A DNA stretch of 64,000 bases from Tetragonia tetragonoides (taxonomy: Eukaryota > Streptophyta > Magnoliopsida > Caryophyllales > Aizoaceae): NCBI GenBank assembly GCA_038025085.1, contig CM076146.1, positions 21,461,001 to 21,525,000 on the forward strand. The letters run 5' to 3'. Under the pieces are notes generated by a model. It was not told the DNA's origin. It saw nothing but the letters and a program-made list of their open reading frames with translations, and did no database searches. Within the stretch, counting starts at the first letter, position 1, and every line of letters starts with the position of its first letter. Shown piece after piece: positions 1 through 12,257 of this stretch. The position numbers and the translations under genes are program-made.

Positions 1-338
1 ACGCGTTTTAAAAGCTCATACGAGTAGGGGGAAAGAGATTTGAGTTCTTTTGTGTTGTATATTAAGAGAAAGCATCCAAATACTTTGTTTGCATTCATTT
101 GAGTGTGAAACCACACCTTGGATGTTTACAAGTATAAACAAGCTTCAACTCAAGCTTTTGAATGTATTTACGCGTTTTAAAAGCTCATACGACTAGGGTG
201 AAAGAGATTTGAGTTCTTTTGTGTTGTATATTAAGAGAAAGCATCCAAATACTTTGTTTCCATTGATTTAAGTGTGAAACTACACCTAGGATGTTTACAA
301 GTACAAACAAGCTTCAACTCAAGCTTTTGAATGTATTA

Positions 339-507
339 ACGCGTTTTAAAAGCTCATACGAGTAGGGTGAAAGAGATTTGAGTTCTTTTGTGTTGTATAT
401 TAAGAGAAAGCATTTAAATACTTTGTTTCCATTCATTTAAGTGTGAAACTACACCTAGGATGTTTACAAGTACAAACAAGCTTCAACTCAAGCTTTTGAA
501 TGTATTT
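339..507 (+). repeat. Type A monomer (reference copy, 169 bp)
   Basis: A clean example of the commonest type, phased at ACGCG. In order it shows ACGCGT overlapping TTTTAAAA, then GCTCATACGAGTAGGGTG, AAAGAGATTTGAG, TTGTATATTAAGAGAAAGC, an AT-rich centre, CACCTAGGATG (with the CCTAGG palindrome at 454-459), a GTAC, and two HindIII sites at 478-483 and 490-495. Type A is recognised by TTTTAAAAGCTCATACGAG and GAAAGAGATT after the landmark. The start is arbitrary in a tandem array; phasing at a HindIII site would be equally valid. Confidence 0.95.
478..495 (+). other. Dyad of two HindIII sites (reference copy)
   Basis: AAGCTT, six bases CAACTC, then AAGCTT. Because AAGCTT is its own complement, the 18 bp form an inverted repeat with 6-bp arms and also a direct repeat. 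It is present in most A-ending monomers. It is reduced to one site where the second reads AAGCTG, ATGCTT, TAGCTT or CAGCTT. A structural or protein-binding role is not shown. Confidence 0.8.
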
Positions 508-676
508 ACGCGTTTTAAAAGCTCATACGAGTAGGGTGAAAGATATTTGAGTTCTTTTGTGTTGTATAGTAAGAGAAAGCATCCAAATACTTTGTTTGCA
601 TTCATTTGAGTGTGAAACTACACCTAGGATGTTTACAAGTACAAAGAAGCTTCAACTCAAGCTTTTGAATGTATTT

Positions 677-840
677 ACGCGTTTTAAAAGCTCATACGAG
701 GAGGGTGAAAGAGATTTGAGTTCTTTTGTGTTGTAGGAGAAAGCATCCAAATACTTTGTTTGCATTCATTTGAGTGTGAAACTACACCTAGGATGTTTAC
801 AAGTACAAACAAGCTTCATTTCAAGCTTTTAAATGTATTA
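677..840 (+). repeat. Short 164-bp monomer with 5-bp deletion
   Basis: Here GTTGTATATTAAGAGAAAG is reduced to GTTGTAGGAGAAAG, giving 164 bp. A second 164-bp copy follows at once (841-1004) with CATCAAAATAC. The same short monomer recurs at 5204-5367, 8228-8391 and 18146-18309, each time after a GCTTCATTTCAAGC ending. It is a useful tag for following block duplications in the left third. Confidence 0.9.
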
Positions 841-1004
841 ACGCGTTTTAAAAGCTCATACGAGGAGGGTGAAAGAGATTTGAGTTCTTTTGTGTTGTAG
901 GAGAAAGCATCAAAATACTTTGTTTGCATTCATTTGAGTGTGAAACTACACCTAGGATGTTTACAAGTACAAACAAGCTTCAACTCAAGCTTTAGAATGA
1001 ATTT
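841..1004 (+). repeat. Second short 164-bp monomer
   Basis: Carries the same GTTGTAGGAG deletion as its left neighbour plus CATCAAAATAC, and is followed by a C1 monomer. The order short monomer then C1 is repeated at 5204, 8228 and 18146, which shows these stretches descend from one block. Confidence 0.9.
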
Positions 1005-1172
1005 ACGCGTTTTCACAGCTCTTACGACTAGGGTGATAGAAATTGAGTTCTTTTGTGTTGTATATTAAAAGAAAATATCCAAATACTTTGTTTGCATTCA
1101 TTTGAGTGTGAAATAACACCAGGGTTGTTTACCAGTACAAACAAGCTTCAACTCAAGCTTTTGAATGCATTT
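1005..1172 (+). repeat. C1 monomer, left-region form (168 bp)
   Basis: Marked by AAAAGAAAATATCC in the middle and GAAATAACACCAGGGTTG in place of GAAACTACACCTAGGATG, which removes the CCTAGG palindrome. Related C1 tails occur near 2637, 3469, 5482, 8507, 10023, 10857 and 18423. Some have a B-like front and others an A-like front, so the tail has been moved between fronts. I see no C1 tail right of about 18.5 kb. Confidence 0.85.
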
Positions 1173-1510
1173 ACGCGTTTTGAAAGCTCATACGAGTAGG
1201 GTGAAAGAGATTTGATTTCTTTTCTGTTGTATATTAAGAGAAAGCACCCAAATGTTTTGTTTGCATTCTTTTGAGTATGAAACTACACCAAGAATGTGTT
1301 AAATTACAAACAAGCTTCAACTCAGGCTTTTGAATGCATTTGCGCGTTTTAAAAGCTCATACGAGTAAGGTGAAAGAGATTTGAGTTCTTTTGTGTTGTA
1401 TATTAAGAGAAAGCATCCAAATACTTTGCTTGCATTCATTTGAGTGTGAAACTACACCTAGGATGTTTACAAGTATAAACAAGCTTCAACTCAAGCTGTT
1501 GAATGAATTT

Positions 1511-1678
1511 ACGCGATTTAACAGCTCTTACGACTAGGGTGATAGAAATTGAGTTCTTTTGTGTTGTATATTAAGAGAAAGCATCCCAATACTTTGTTTT
1601 CATTCATTTGAGTGTGAAACTACACCTAGGATGTTTACAAGTATATACAAGCTTCAACTCAAGCTGTTGAATGAATTT
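1511..1678 (+). repeat. Type B monomer (reference copy, 168 bp)
   Basis: Differs from type A by a linked set of changes: GATTTAACAGCTCTTACGAC in place of GTTTTAAAAGCTCATACGAG, and GATAGAAATTG in place of GAAAGAGATTTG. The preceding monomer ends in AAGCTGTTGAATGAATTT, so the B haplotype crosses the landmark used here. B lacks TTTTAAAA and one of the two HindIII sites. Adjacent B monomers occur in runs, for example 11.7-12.2, 15.6-16.0, 20.3-20.8, 22.0-22.5 and 26.2-26.9 kb. Confidence 0.93.
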
Positions 1679-2460
1679 ACGCGATTTAACAGCTCTTACG
1701 ACTAGGGTGATAGAAATTGAGTTCTTTTGTGTTGTATATTAAGAGAAAGCTTCCAAATACTTTGTTTGCATTCATTTGAGTGTGAAACTACACCTAGGAT
1801 ATTTACAGTTACAAACAAGCTTCAACTCATGCTTTTGAATTCATTTACGCGTTTTAAAAGCTCATACGAGTAGGGTGAAAGAGATTTGAGTTCTTTTGTG
1901 TTGTATAGTAAGAGAAAGCATCCAAATATTTGTTTGCATTCATTAGAGTGTGAAACTACACCTAGGATGTTTGCAAGTGCAAACAAGCTTCAACTCAAGC
2001 ATTTGAATGCATTTACGCGTTTTAAAAGCTCATACGAGTAGGGTGAAAGAGATTTGAGTTCTTTTGTGTTGTATATTAAGAGAGAGCATCCAAATACTTT
2101 GTTTGCATTCATTTGAGTGTGAAACTACACCAAGGATGTTTACAGTTACAAACAAGCTTCAACTCAAGCTTTTGAATGCGTTTACGCGTTTTAAAAGCTC
2201 ATACGAGTAGGGTGAAAGAGATTTGAGTTCTTTTGTGTTGTATATTAAGAGAAAGCATCCAAATACTTTTTTTGCATTCATTTGAGTGTGAAACTATACC
2301 TTGGAAGTTTATAGTTACAAACAAGCTTCAACTCAAGCTTTTGAATGCGTTTACGCGTTTTAAAAGCTCAAACGAGTAGGGTGAAAGAGATTTGAGTTCT
2401 TTTGTGTTGTATATTAAGAGAAAGCATCCAAATACTTTTTTTCCATTCATTTGAGTGTGA
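1575..2460 (+). repeat. Block copied at about +12,429 bp (left copy)
   Basis: Matches roughly 14003-14889: GCATCCCAATAC, TATATACAAGC, GTTTGCAAGTGCAAAC, GAGAGAGCATCC, TTTTTTTGCATTC and TACCTTGGAAGTTTATAG in the same order. The offset shifts by one base because this copy has CAAATATTTG where the other has CAAATATTTTG. A more diverged relative lies at about 5930-6820. Confidence 0.8.
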
Positions 2461-4285
2461 AACTACACCTAGGATGTTTACAAGTACAAACAAGCTTCAA
2501 CTCAAGCTTTTGAATGTATTTACGCGCTTTAAAAGCTCATACGAGTAGGGTGAAAGAGATTTGAGTTCTTTTGTGTTGTATATTAAGTGAAAATATCCAA
2601 ATACTTTGTTTGCATTCATTTGAGTATGAAATAACACCAGGGTTGTTTACAAGTACAAACAAGCTTCAACTCAAGCTTTTGAATGCATTTACGCGTTTTA
2701 AAAGCTCATACGAGTAGGGTGAAAGAGATTTGAGTTCTTTTGTGTTGTATATTAAGAGAAAGCATCCAAATACTTTATTTGCATTCATTTGTGTGTGAAA
2801 CTACACCGTGGATGTTTACAAGTACAAACAAGCTTCAACTCAAGCTTTTGAATGTATTTACGCGTTTTAAAAGCTCATACGAGTAGGGTGAAAGAGATTT
2901 GAGTTCTTTTGTGTTGTATATTAAGAGAAAGCATCCAAATACTTTGTTTCCATTCATTTAAGTGTGAAACTACACCTAGGATGTTTACAAGTACAAACAA
3001 GCTTCAACTCAAGCTTTTGAATGTATCAACGCGTTTAAAAAGCTCAGACGAGTATGGTGAAAGAGATTTGAGTTCTTTTGTGTTGTATATTAAGAGAAAG
3101 CATCTAAATACTTTGTTTGCATTCATTTAAATGTGTGAAACTACACCTAGGATGTTTACAAGTACAAACAAGCTTCAACTCAAGCTGTTAATATAATTTT
3201 ACGCGTTTTAACAGCTCTTACGACGAGGGTGATAGAAATTGAGTTCTTTTGTGTTGTATATTAAGAGAAAGCATCCAAATCCTTTGTTTGCATTCACTAC
3301 AGGTAGGATGTTTACAGTTACAAACAAGCTTCAACTCATGCTTTTGAATGTATTTACGCGTTTTAAAAGCTCATACGAGGGGTGGAAGAGATTTGAGTTC
3401 TTTTGTGTTGTATATTAAGAGAAAATATCCACATACTTTGTTTGCATTCATTTGAGTGTGAAATAACACCAGGGTTGTTTACAAGTACAAACAAGCTTCA
3501 ACTCAAGCTTTTGAATGCATTTACGCGTTTTAAAAGCTCATACGAGTAGGGTGAAAGAGATTTGAGTTCTTTTGTGTTGTATATTAAGAGAAAGCATCCA
3601 AATACTTTGTTTGCATTCATTTGTGTGTGAAACTACACCGAGGATGTTTACAAGTAAAAACAATCTTCAACTCAAGCTTTTGAATGTATTTACGCGTTTT
3701 AAGAGCTCATACGAGTAGGGTGAAAAAGATTTGAGTTCTTTTGTGTTGTATATTAAGAGAAAGCATCCAAATACTTTGTTTCCATTCATTTAAGTGTGAA
3801 ACTACACCTGGGATGTTTACAAGTACAAACAAGCTTCAACTCAAGATTTTGAATGTATCAACGCGTTTAAAAAGCTCAGACGTGTAGGGTGAAAGAGATT
3901 TGAGTTCTTTTGTGTTGTATATTAAGAGAAAGCATTCAAATACTTTGTTTGCATTCATTTGAGTGTGAAACCAAACCTAGGATGTTTACAAGTATAAACA
4001 AGCTTCAACTCAAGCTGTTGAATGAATTTACGCGATTTAACAGCTCTTACGACTAGGGTGATAGAAATTGAGTTCTTTTGTGTTGTATATTAAGAGAAAG
4101 CATCCAAATACTTTGTTTTCATTCATTTGAGTGTGAAACTACACCTAGGATGTTTACAGTTACAAACAAGCTTCAACTCATGCTTTTGAATTCATTTACG
4201 CGTTTTAAAAGCTCATACGAGTAGGGTGAAAGAGATTTGAGTTCTTTTGTGTTGTATAGTAAGAGAAAGCATCCAAATACTTTGT
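2440..4285 (+). repeat. Block copied at +7,387 bp (left copy)
   Basis: About 1.8 kb matches roughly 9827-11672. Shared markers in order: ACGCGC(T) front, C1 tail, GTGTGTGAAAC, GTATCAACGCGTTTAAAAAGC, the 155-bp monomer, a second C1, AACAATCTTC, and GAAACCAAACC. 7,387 bp is close to 44 monomers. Edges are approximate: to the right the copies part where this one has TTTGTTTTCATTTGAG and the other TTTGTTTGCATTCATTTG. Confidence 0.8.
3201..3355 (+). repeat. 155-bp monomer with internal deletion
   Basis: The stretch normally reading CATTTGAGTGTGAAACTACACC is shortened to CACTACAG before GTAGGATG, so the monomer is 155 bp. The preceding boundary reads GTTAATATAATTTTACGCG, also unusual. The only other copy I see is at 10588-10742, 7,387 bp downstream, consistent with block duplication after the deletion. 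Confidence 0.9.
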
Positions 4286-5365
4286 TTTCATTTGAGTGTG
4301 AAACTACACCTAGGATGTTTACAAGTACAAACAAGCTTCAACTCAAGCTTTTGAATGCATTTACGCGTTTTAACAGCTCTTACGACTAGGGTGATAGAAT
4401 TTGAGTTCTTTTGTATTGCACATTAAGAGAAAGCACCCAAATGTTTTGTTTGCATTCCATTTGAGTATGAAACTACACCAAGAATGTTTTAAAGTATAAT
4501 CAAGCTTCAACTCAAGCTTCTGAATGCATTTACGCGTTTTAAAAGCTCATACGAGTAGGGTGAAAGAGATTTGAGTTCTTTTGTGTTGTATAATAAGAGA
4601 AAGCATCCAAATACTTTGTTTCCATTCATTTAAGTGTGAAACTACACCTGGGATGTTTACAAGTACAAAAAAGCTTCAACTCAAGCTTTTGAATGTATTT
4701 ACGCGTTTTAAATGCTCATACTAGTAGGGTGAAAGAGATTTGAGTTCTTTTGTGTTGTATAGTAAGAGAAAGCATCCAAATACTTTGTTTTCATTTGAGT
4801 GTGAAACTACACCTAGGATGTTTACAAGTATAAACAAGCTTCAACTCAAGCTGTTAAATGTAATTTACGCGATTTAACAGCTCTTACGACTAGGGTGATA
4901 GAAATTGAGTTCTTTTGTGTTGTATATTAAGAGAAAGCATCCAAATACTTTGTTTTCATTCATTTGAGTGTGAAACTACACCTAGGATGTTTATAGTTAC
5001 AAACAAGCTTCAACTCATGCTTTTGAATTCATTTACGCGTTTTAAAAGCTCATACGAGTTGGGTGAAAGAGATTTGAGTTCTTTTGTGTTGTATAGTAAG
5101 AAAAAGCATCCAAATACTTTGTTTGCATTCATTTGAGTTTGAAACTACACCTAGGATGTTTACAAGTACAAACAAGCTTCATTTCAAGCTTTTAAATGTA
5201 TTAACGCGTTTTAAAAGCTCATACGAGGAGGGTGAAAGAGATTTGAGTTCTTTTGTGTTGTAGGAGAAAGCATCAAAATACTTTGTTTGCATTCATTTGA
5301 GTGTGAAACTACACCTAGGATGTTTACAAGTACAAACAAGCTTCAACTCAAGCTTTAGAACTAAT
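4280..5365 (+). repeat. Block found at three positions (copy 1; +3,024 and +12,942)
   Basis: Shares an ordered run of markers with 7304-8389 and 17222-18307: TTTGTTTTCATTTGAG, TTTGTATTG(C/T)ACATTAAGAG, CATTCCATTTGAGTATG, TATAATCAAGC, a TTTAAATGCTCATAC front (CATACTAG in this copy), GTTAAATGTAATTTACGCG, CGAGTTGGGTG, and the short 164-bp monomer. 3,024 bp is exactly 18 x 168. The first part also recurs near 13360. Confidence 0.82.
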
Positions 5366-7303
5366 TTACGCGTTTTAACAACTCTTACGACTAGGGTGAT
5401 AGAAATTGAGTTCTTTTGTGTTGTATATTAAAAGAAAATATCCAAATACTTTGTTTGCATTCATTTGAGTGTGAAATAACACCAGGGTTGTTTACCAGTA
5501 CAAACAAGCTTCAACTCAAGCTTTTGAATGCATTTACGCGTTTTAAAAGCTCATACGAGTAGGGTGAAAGAGATTTGATTTCTTTTCTGTTGTATATTAA
5601 GAGAAAGCACCCAAATATTTTGTTTGCATTCTTTTGAGTATAAAACTACACCAAGAATGTGTTGAATTACAAACAAGCTTCAACTCAGGCTTTTGAATGC
5701 ATTTACGCGTTTTAAAAGCTCACACGAGTAAGGTGAAAGAGATTTGAGTTCTTTTGTGTTGTATATTAAGAGAAAGCATCCAAATACTTTGTTTGCATTC
5801 ATTTGAGTGTTTAACTACACATAGGATGTTTACAAGTATAAACAAGCTTCAACTCAATCTGTTGAATGAATTTACGCGATTTAACAGCTCTTACGACTAG
5901 GGTGATAGAAATTGAGTTCTTTTGTGTTGTATATTAAGAGAAAGCATCCAAATACTTTGTTTTCATTCATTTGAGTGTGAAACTACACCTAGGATGTTTA
6001 CAAGTATATACAAGCTTCAACTGAAGCGGTTGAATGAATTTACGCGATTTAACAGCTCTTACGACTAGGGTGATAGAAATTGAGTTCTTTTGTGTTGTAT
6101 ATTAAGAGAAAGCTTCCACATACTTTGTTTGCATTCATTTGAGTGTGAAACTACACCTAGGATGTTTACAGTTACAAACAAGCTTCAACTCATGCTTTTG
6201 AATTCACTTACGCGTTTTAAAAGCTCATACGAGTAGGGTGAAAGAGATTTAAGTTCTTTTGTGTTGTATAGTAAGAGAAAGCATCCAAATATTTGTTTGC
6301 ATTCATTTGAGTGTGAAACTACACCTAGGATGTTTGCAAGTGCAAACAAGCTTCAACTCAAGCATTTGAATGCATTTACGCGTTTTAAAAGCTCATACGA
6401 GTAGGGTGAAAGAGATTTGAGTTCTTTTGTGTTGTATATTAAGAGAGAGCATCCGAATACTTTGTTTGCATTCATTTGAGTGTGAAACTACACCGAGGAT
6501 GTTTACAGTTACAAACAAGCTTCAACTGAAGCTCTTGAATGCATTTACGCGTTTTAAAAGCTCATACGAGTAGGGTGAAAGAGATTTGAGTTCTTTTGTG
6601 TTGTATATTAAGAGAAAGCATCCAAATACTTTTTTTGCATTCATTTGAGTGTGAAACTATGCCTAGGAAGTTTACAGTTACAAACAAGCTTCAACTTAAG
6701 CTTTTGAATGCGTTTACGCGTTTTAAAAGCTCAAACGAGTAGGGTGAAAGAGATTTGAGTTCTTTTGTGTTGTATATTAAGAGAAAGCATCCAAATACTT
6801 TGTTTGCATTCATTTGAGTGTGAAACTACACCTAGGATGTTTGCAAGTACAAACAAGCTTCAACTCAAGCTTTTGAATGTATTCACGCGTTTTAAAAGCT
6901 CATACGAGTAGGGTGAAAGAGATTTGAGTTCTTTTGTGTTGTATATTAAGAGAAAGCATCCAAATACTTTGTTTGCATTCATTTGAGTGTGAAACCACAC
7001 CTAGGATGTTTACAAGTATAAACAACCTTCAACTCAAGCTGTTGAATGAATTTACGCGATTTAACAGCTCTTACGACTAGGGTGATAGAAATTGAGTTCT
7101 TTTGTGTTGTATATTAAGAGAAAGCATCCAAATACTTTGTTTTCATTCATTTGAGTGTGAAACTACACCTAGGATGTTTACAGTTACAAACAAGCTTCAA
7201 CTCATGCTTTTGAATTCATTTACGCGTTTTAAAAGCTCATACGAGTAGGGTGAAAGAGATTTGAGTTCTTTTGTGTTGTATAGTAAGAGAAAGCATCCAA
7301 ATA

Positions 7304-8389
7304 CTTTGTTTTCATTTGAGTGTGAAACTACACCTAGGATGTTTACAAGTACAAACAAGCTTCAACTCAAGCTTTTGAATGCATTTACGCGTTTTAACAA
7401 CTCTTACGACTAGGGTGATAGAATTTGAGTTCTTTTGTATTGTACATTAAGAGAAAGCACCCAAATGTTTTGTTTGCATTCCATTTGAGTATGAAACTAC
7501 ACCAAGAATGTTATAAAGTATAATCAAGCTTCAACTCAAGCTTCTGAATGCATTTACGCGTTTTAAAAGCTCATACGAGTAGGGTGAAAGAGATTTGAGT
7601 TCTTTTGTGTTGTATATTAAGAGAAAGCATCCAAATACTTTGTTTCCATTCATTTAAGTGTGAAACTACACCTGGGATGTTTACAAGTACAAACAAGCTT
7701 CAACTCAAGCTTTTGAATGTATTTACGCGTTTTAAATGCTCATACGAGTAGGGTGAAAGAGATTTGAGTTCTTTTGTGTTGTATAGTAAGAGAAAGCATC
7801 CAAATACTTTGTTTTCATTTGAGTGTGAAACTACACCTAGGATGTTTACAAGTATAAACAAGCTTCAACTCAAGCTGTTAAATGTAATTTACGCGATTTA
7901 ATAGCTCTTACGACTAGGGTGATAGAAATTGAGTTCTTTTGTGTTGTATATTAAGAGAAAGCATCCAAATACTTTGTTTTCATTCATTTGAGTGTGAAAC
8001 TACACCTAGGATGTTTACAGTTACAAACAAGCTTCAACTCATGCTTTTGAATTCATTTACGCGTTTTAAAAGCTCATACGAGTTGGGTGAAAGAGATTTG
8101 AGTTCTTTTGTGTTGTATAGTAAGAAAAAGCATCCAAATACTTTGTTTGCATTCATTTGAGTGTGAAACTACACCTAGGATGTTTACAAGTACAAACAAG
8201 CTTCATTTCAAGCTTTTAAATGTATTAACGCGTTTTAAAAGCTCATACGAGGAGGGTGAAAGAGATTTGAGTTCTTTTGTGTTGTAGGAGAAAGCATCAA
8301 AATACTTTGTTTGCATTCATTTGAGTGTGAAACTACACCTAGGATGTTTACAAGTACAAACAAGCTTCAACTCAAGCTTTAGAATGAAT
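7304..8389 (+). repeat. Block found at three positions (copy 2)
   Basis: Same marker order as 4280-5365, offset 3,024 bp. It continues into C1 (8392-8559) and a TTTGATTTCTTTTCTG monomer, as do the 1,005 and 5,368 regions. In this copy the boundary reads TTTACACG, a CpG-to-CA change. Confidence 0.82.
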
Positions 8390-8999
8390 TTACACGTTTT
8401 CACAGCTCTTACGACTAGGGTGATAGAAATTGAGTTCTTTTGTGTTGTATATTAAAAGAAAATATCCAAATACTTTGTTTGCATTCATTTGAGTGTGAAA
8501 TAACACCAGGGTTGTTTACCAGTACAAACAAGCTTCAACTCAAGCTTTTGAATGCATTTACGCGTTTTGAAAGCTCATACGAGTAGGGTGAAAGAGATTT
8601 GATTTCTTTTCTGTTGTATATTAAGAGAAAGCACCCAAATGTTTTGTTTGCATTCTTTTGAGTATGAAACTACACCAAGAATGTGTTAAATTACAAACAA
8701 GCTTCAACTCAGGCTTTTGAATGCATTTGCGCGTTTTAAAAGCTCATACGAGTAAGGTGAAAGAGATTTGAGTTCTTTTGTGTTGTATATTAAGAGAAAG
8801 CATCCAAATACTTTGCTTGCATTCATTTGAGTGTGAAACTACACCTAGGATGCTTACAAGTATAAACAAGCTTCAACTCAAGCTGTTGAATGAATTCACG
8901 CGATTTAACAGCTCTTACGACTAGGGTGATAGAAATTGAGTTCTTTTGTGTTGTATATTAAGAGAAAGCATCCAAATACTTTGTTTGCATTCATTTGAG

Positions 9000-9830
9000 T
9001 GTGAAACTACACCAAGGATGTTTACAGTTACAAACAAGCTTCAACTCAAGCTTTTGAATGCGTTTACGCGTTTTAAAAGCTCATACGAGTAGGGTGAAAG
9101 AGATTTGAGTTCTTTTGTGTTGTATATTAAGAGAAAGCATCCAAATACTTTTTTTGCATTCATTTGAGTGTGAAACTATACCTTGGAAGTTTATAGTTAC
9201 AAACAAGCTTCAACTCAAGCTTTTGAATGCGTTTACGCGTTTTAAAAGCTCAAACGAGTAGGGTGAAAGAGATTTGAGTTCTTTTGTGTTGTATATTAAG
9301 AGAAAGCATCCAAATACTTTTTTTCCATTCATTTGAGTGTGAAACTACACCTAGGATGTTTACAGTTACAAACAAGCTTCAACTCATGCTTTTGAATTCA
9401 TTTACGCGTTTTAAAAGCTCATACGAGTAGGGTGAAAGAGATTTGAGTTCTTTTGTGTTGTATATTAAGAGAAAGCATCCAAATACTTTGTTTTCATTCA
9501 TTTGAGTGTGAAACTACTCCGAGGTTGTTTACAAGTACAAACAAGCTTCAACTCAAGCTTTTGAATGTATTTACGCGTTTTAAAAGCTCATACGAGTAGG
9601 GTGAAAGAGATTTGAGTTCTTTTGTGTTGTATATTAAGACAAAGCATTCAAATACTTTGTTTGCATTCATTTGAGTGTAAAACTACACCTAGGATGTTTA
9701 CAAGTATAAACAAGCTTCAACTCAAGCTGTTGAATGAATTACGCGATTTAACAGCTCTTACGACTAGGTGGATAGAAATTGAGTTCTTTTGAGTTGTATA
9801 TTAAGAGAAAGCATCCAAATACTTTGTTTT
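9000..9830 (+). repeat. Block copied at +5,547 bp (left copy)
   Basis: Matches 14547-15377: ACACCAAGGATG, the CCTTGGAAGTTTATAG monomer, CTACTCCGAGGTTG, AAGACAAAGCATTC, and then a B monomer with the one-base-short boundary GAATGAATTACGCG followed by CTAGGTGGATAG. That last pair of markers is rare and makes the match specific. Confidence 0.82.
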
Positions 9831-11672
9831 CATTCATTTGAGTGTGAAACTACACCTAGGATGTTTACAAGTACAAACAAGCTTCAACTCAAGCTTTTGA
9901 ATGTATTTACGCGCTATAAAAGCTCATACGAGTAGGGTGAAAGAGATTTGAGTTCTTTTGTGTTGTATATTAAGAGAAAATATCCAAATACTTTGTTTGC
10001 ATTCATTTGAGTATGAAATAACACCAGGGTTGTTTACAAGTACAAACAAGCTTCAACTCAAGCTTTTGAATGCATTTACGCGTTTTAAAAGCTCATACGA
10101 GTAGGGTGAAAGAGATTTGAGTTCTTTTGTGTTGTATATTAAGAGAAAGCATCCAAATACTTTATTTGCATTCATTTGTGTGTGAAACTACACCGTGGAT
10201 GTTTACTAGTACAAACAAGCTTCAACTCAAGCTTTTGAATGTATTTACGCGTTTTAAAAGCTCATACGAGTAGGGTGAAAGAGATTTGAGTTCTTTTGTG
10301 TTGTATATTAAGAGAAAGCATCCAAATACTTTGTTTCCATTCATTTAAGTGTGAAACTACACCTAGGATGTTTACAAGTACAAACAAGCTTCAACTCAAG
10401 CTTTTGAATGTATCAACGCGTTTAAAAAGCTCAGACGAGTATGGTGAAAGAGATTTGAGTTCTTTTGTGTTGTATATTAAGAGAAAGCATCTAAATACTT
10501 TGTTTGCATTCATTTGAATGTGTGAAACTACACCTAGGATGTTTACAAGTACAAACAAGCTTCAACTCAAGCTGTTAATATAATTTTACGCGTTTTAACA
10601 GCTCTTACGACGAGGGTGATAGAAATTGAGTTCTTTTGTGTTGTATATTAAGAGAAAGCATCCAAATCCTTTGTTTGCATTCACTACAGGTAGGATGTTT
10701 ACAGTTACAAACAAGCTTCAACTCATGCTTTTGAATGTATTTACGCGTTTTAAAAGCTCATACGAGGGGTGAAAGAGATTTGAGTTCTTTTGTGTTGTAT
10801 ATTAAGAGAAAATATCCAAATACTTTGTTTGCATTCATTTGAGTGTGAAATAACACCAGGGTTGTTTACAAGTACAAACAAGCTTCAACTCAAGCTTTTG
10901 AATGCATTTACGCGTTTTAAAAGCTCATACGAGTAGGGTGAAAGAGATTTGAGTTCTTTTGTGTTGTATATTAAGAGAAAGCATCCAAATACTTTGTTTG
11001 CATTCATTTGTGTGTGAAACTACACCGAGGATGTTTACAAGTAAAAACAATCTTCAACTCAAGCTTTTGAATGTATTTACGCGTTTTAAAAGCTCATACG
11101 AGTAGGGTGAAAGAGATTTGAGTTCTTTTGTGTTGTATATTAAGAGAAAGCATCCAAATACTTTGTTTCCATTCATTTAAGTGTGAAACTACACCTGGGA
11201 TGTTTACAAGTACAAACAAGCTTCAACTCAAGATTTTGAATGTATCAACGCGTTTAAAAAGCTCAGACGAGTAGGGTGAAAGAGATTTGAGTTCTTTTGT
11301 GTTGTATATTCAGAGAAAGCATTCAAATACTTTGTTTGCATTCATTTGAGTGTGAAACCAAACCTAGGATGTTTACAAGTATAAACAAGCTTCAACTCAA
11401 GCTGTTGAATGAATTTACGCGATTTAACAGCTCTTACGACTAGGGTGATAGAAATTGAGTTCTTTTGAGTTGTATATTAAGAGAAAGCATCCAAATACTT
11501 TGTTTTCATTCATTTGAGTGTGAAACTACACCTAGGATGTATACAGTTACAAACAAGCTTCAACTCATGCTTTTGAATTCATTTACGCGTTTTAAAAGCT
11601 CATACGAGTAGGGTGAAAGAGATTTGAGTTCTTTTGTGTTGTATAGTAAGAGAAAGCATCCAAATACTTTGT
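9827..11672 (+). repeat. Block copied at +7,387 bp (right copy)
   Basis: Partner of 2440-4285, with the same ordered markers including the 155-bp monomer and the paired GTATCAACGCGTTTAAAAAGC boundaries at about 10411 and 11246. Scattered single-base differences show it is not a brand-new copy. Confidence 0.8.
10588..10742 (+). repeat. 155-bp monomer, second copy
   Basis: Carries the same internal deletion and the same GTTAATATAATTTTACGCG boundary as 3201-3355, at an exact offset of 7,387 bp. It lies inside the longer block shared at that offset. Confidence 0.9.
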
Positions 11673-12257
11673 TTGCATTCATTTGAGTGTGAAACTACAC
11701 CTAGGATGTTTACAAGTACAAACAAGCTTCAACTCAAGCTGTTGAATGAATTTACGCGATTTAACAGCTCTTACGACTAGGGTGATAGAAATTGAGTTCT
11801 TTTGTGTTGTATATTAAGAGAAAGCATTCAAATACTTTGTTTGCATTCATTTGAGTGTGAAACTACACCTAGGATGTTTACAAGTATAAACAAGCTTCAA
11901 CTCAAGCTGTTGAATGAATTTACGCGATTTAACAGCTCTAACGACTAGGGTGATAGAAACTAAGTTCTTTTGTGTTGTATATTAAGAGAAAGCATCCAAA
12001 TACGTTGTTTGCATTCATTTGAGTGTGAAACTACACCTAGGATGTTTACAAGTACAAACAAGCTTCAACTCAAGCTGTTGAATGAATTTACGCGATTTAA
12101 CAGCTATTACAACTAGGGTGATAGAAATTGAGTTCTTTTGTGTTGTATATTAAGAGAAAGCATCCAAATACTTTGTTTTCATTCATTTGAGTGTAAAACT
12201 ACACCGACGATGTTTACAGTTACAAACAAGCTTCAACTCATGCTTTTGAATTCATTT

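Noticed and set aside
2909..3130. Recurring 73-codon plus-strand open frames (also at 4915, 7939, 10296, 17857)
   Set aside because: They begin at TTG in the GTTGTATATT stretch, span about 1.3 monomers and appear only where two 168-bp monomers keep frame. They are repeat shadows with no domain, no upstream signals and no independent codon pattern.
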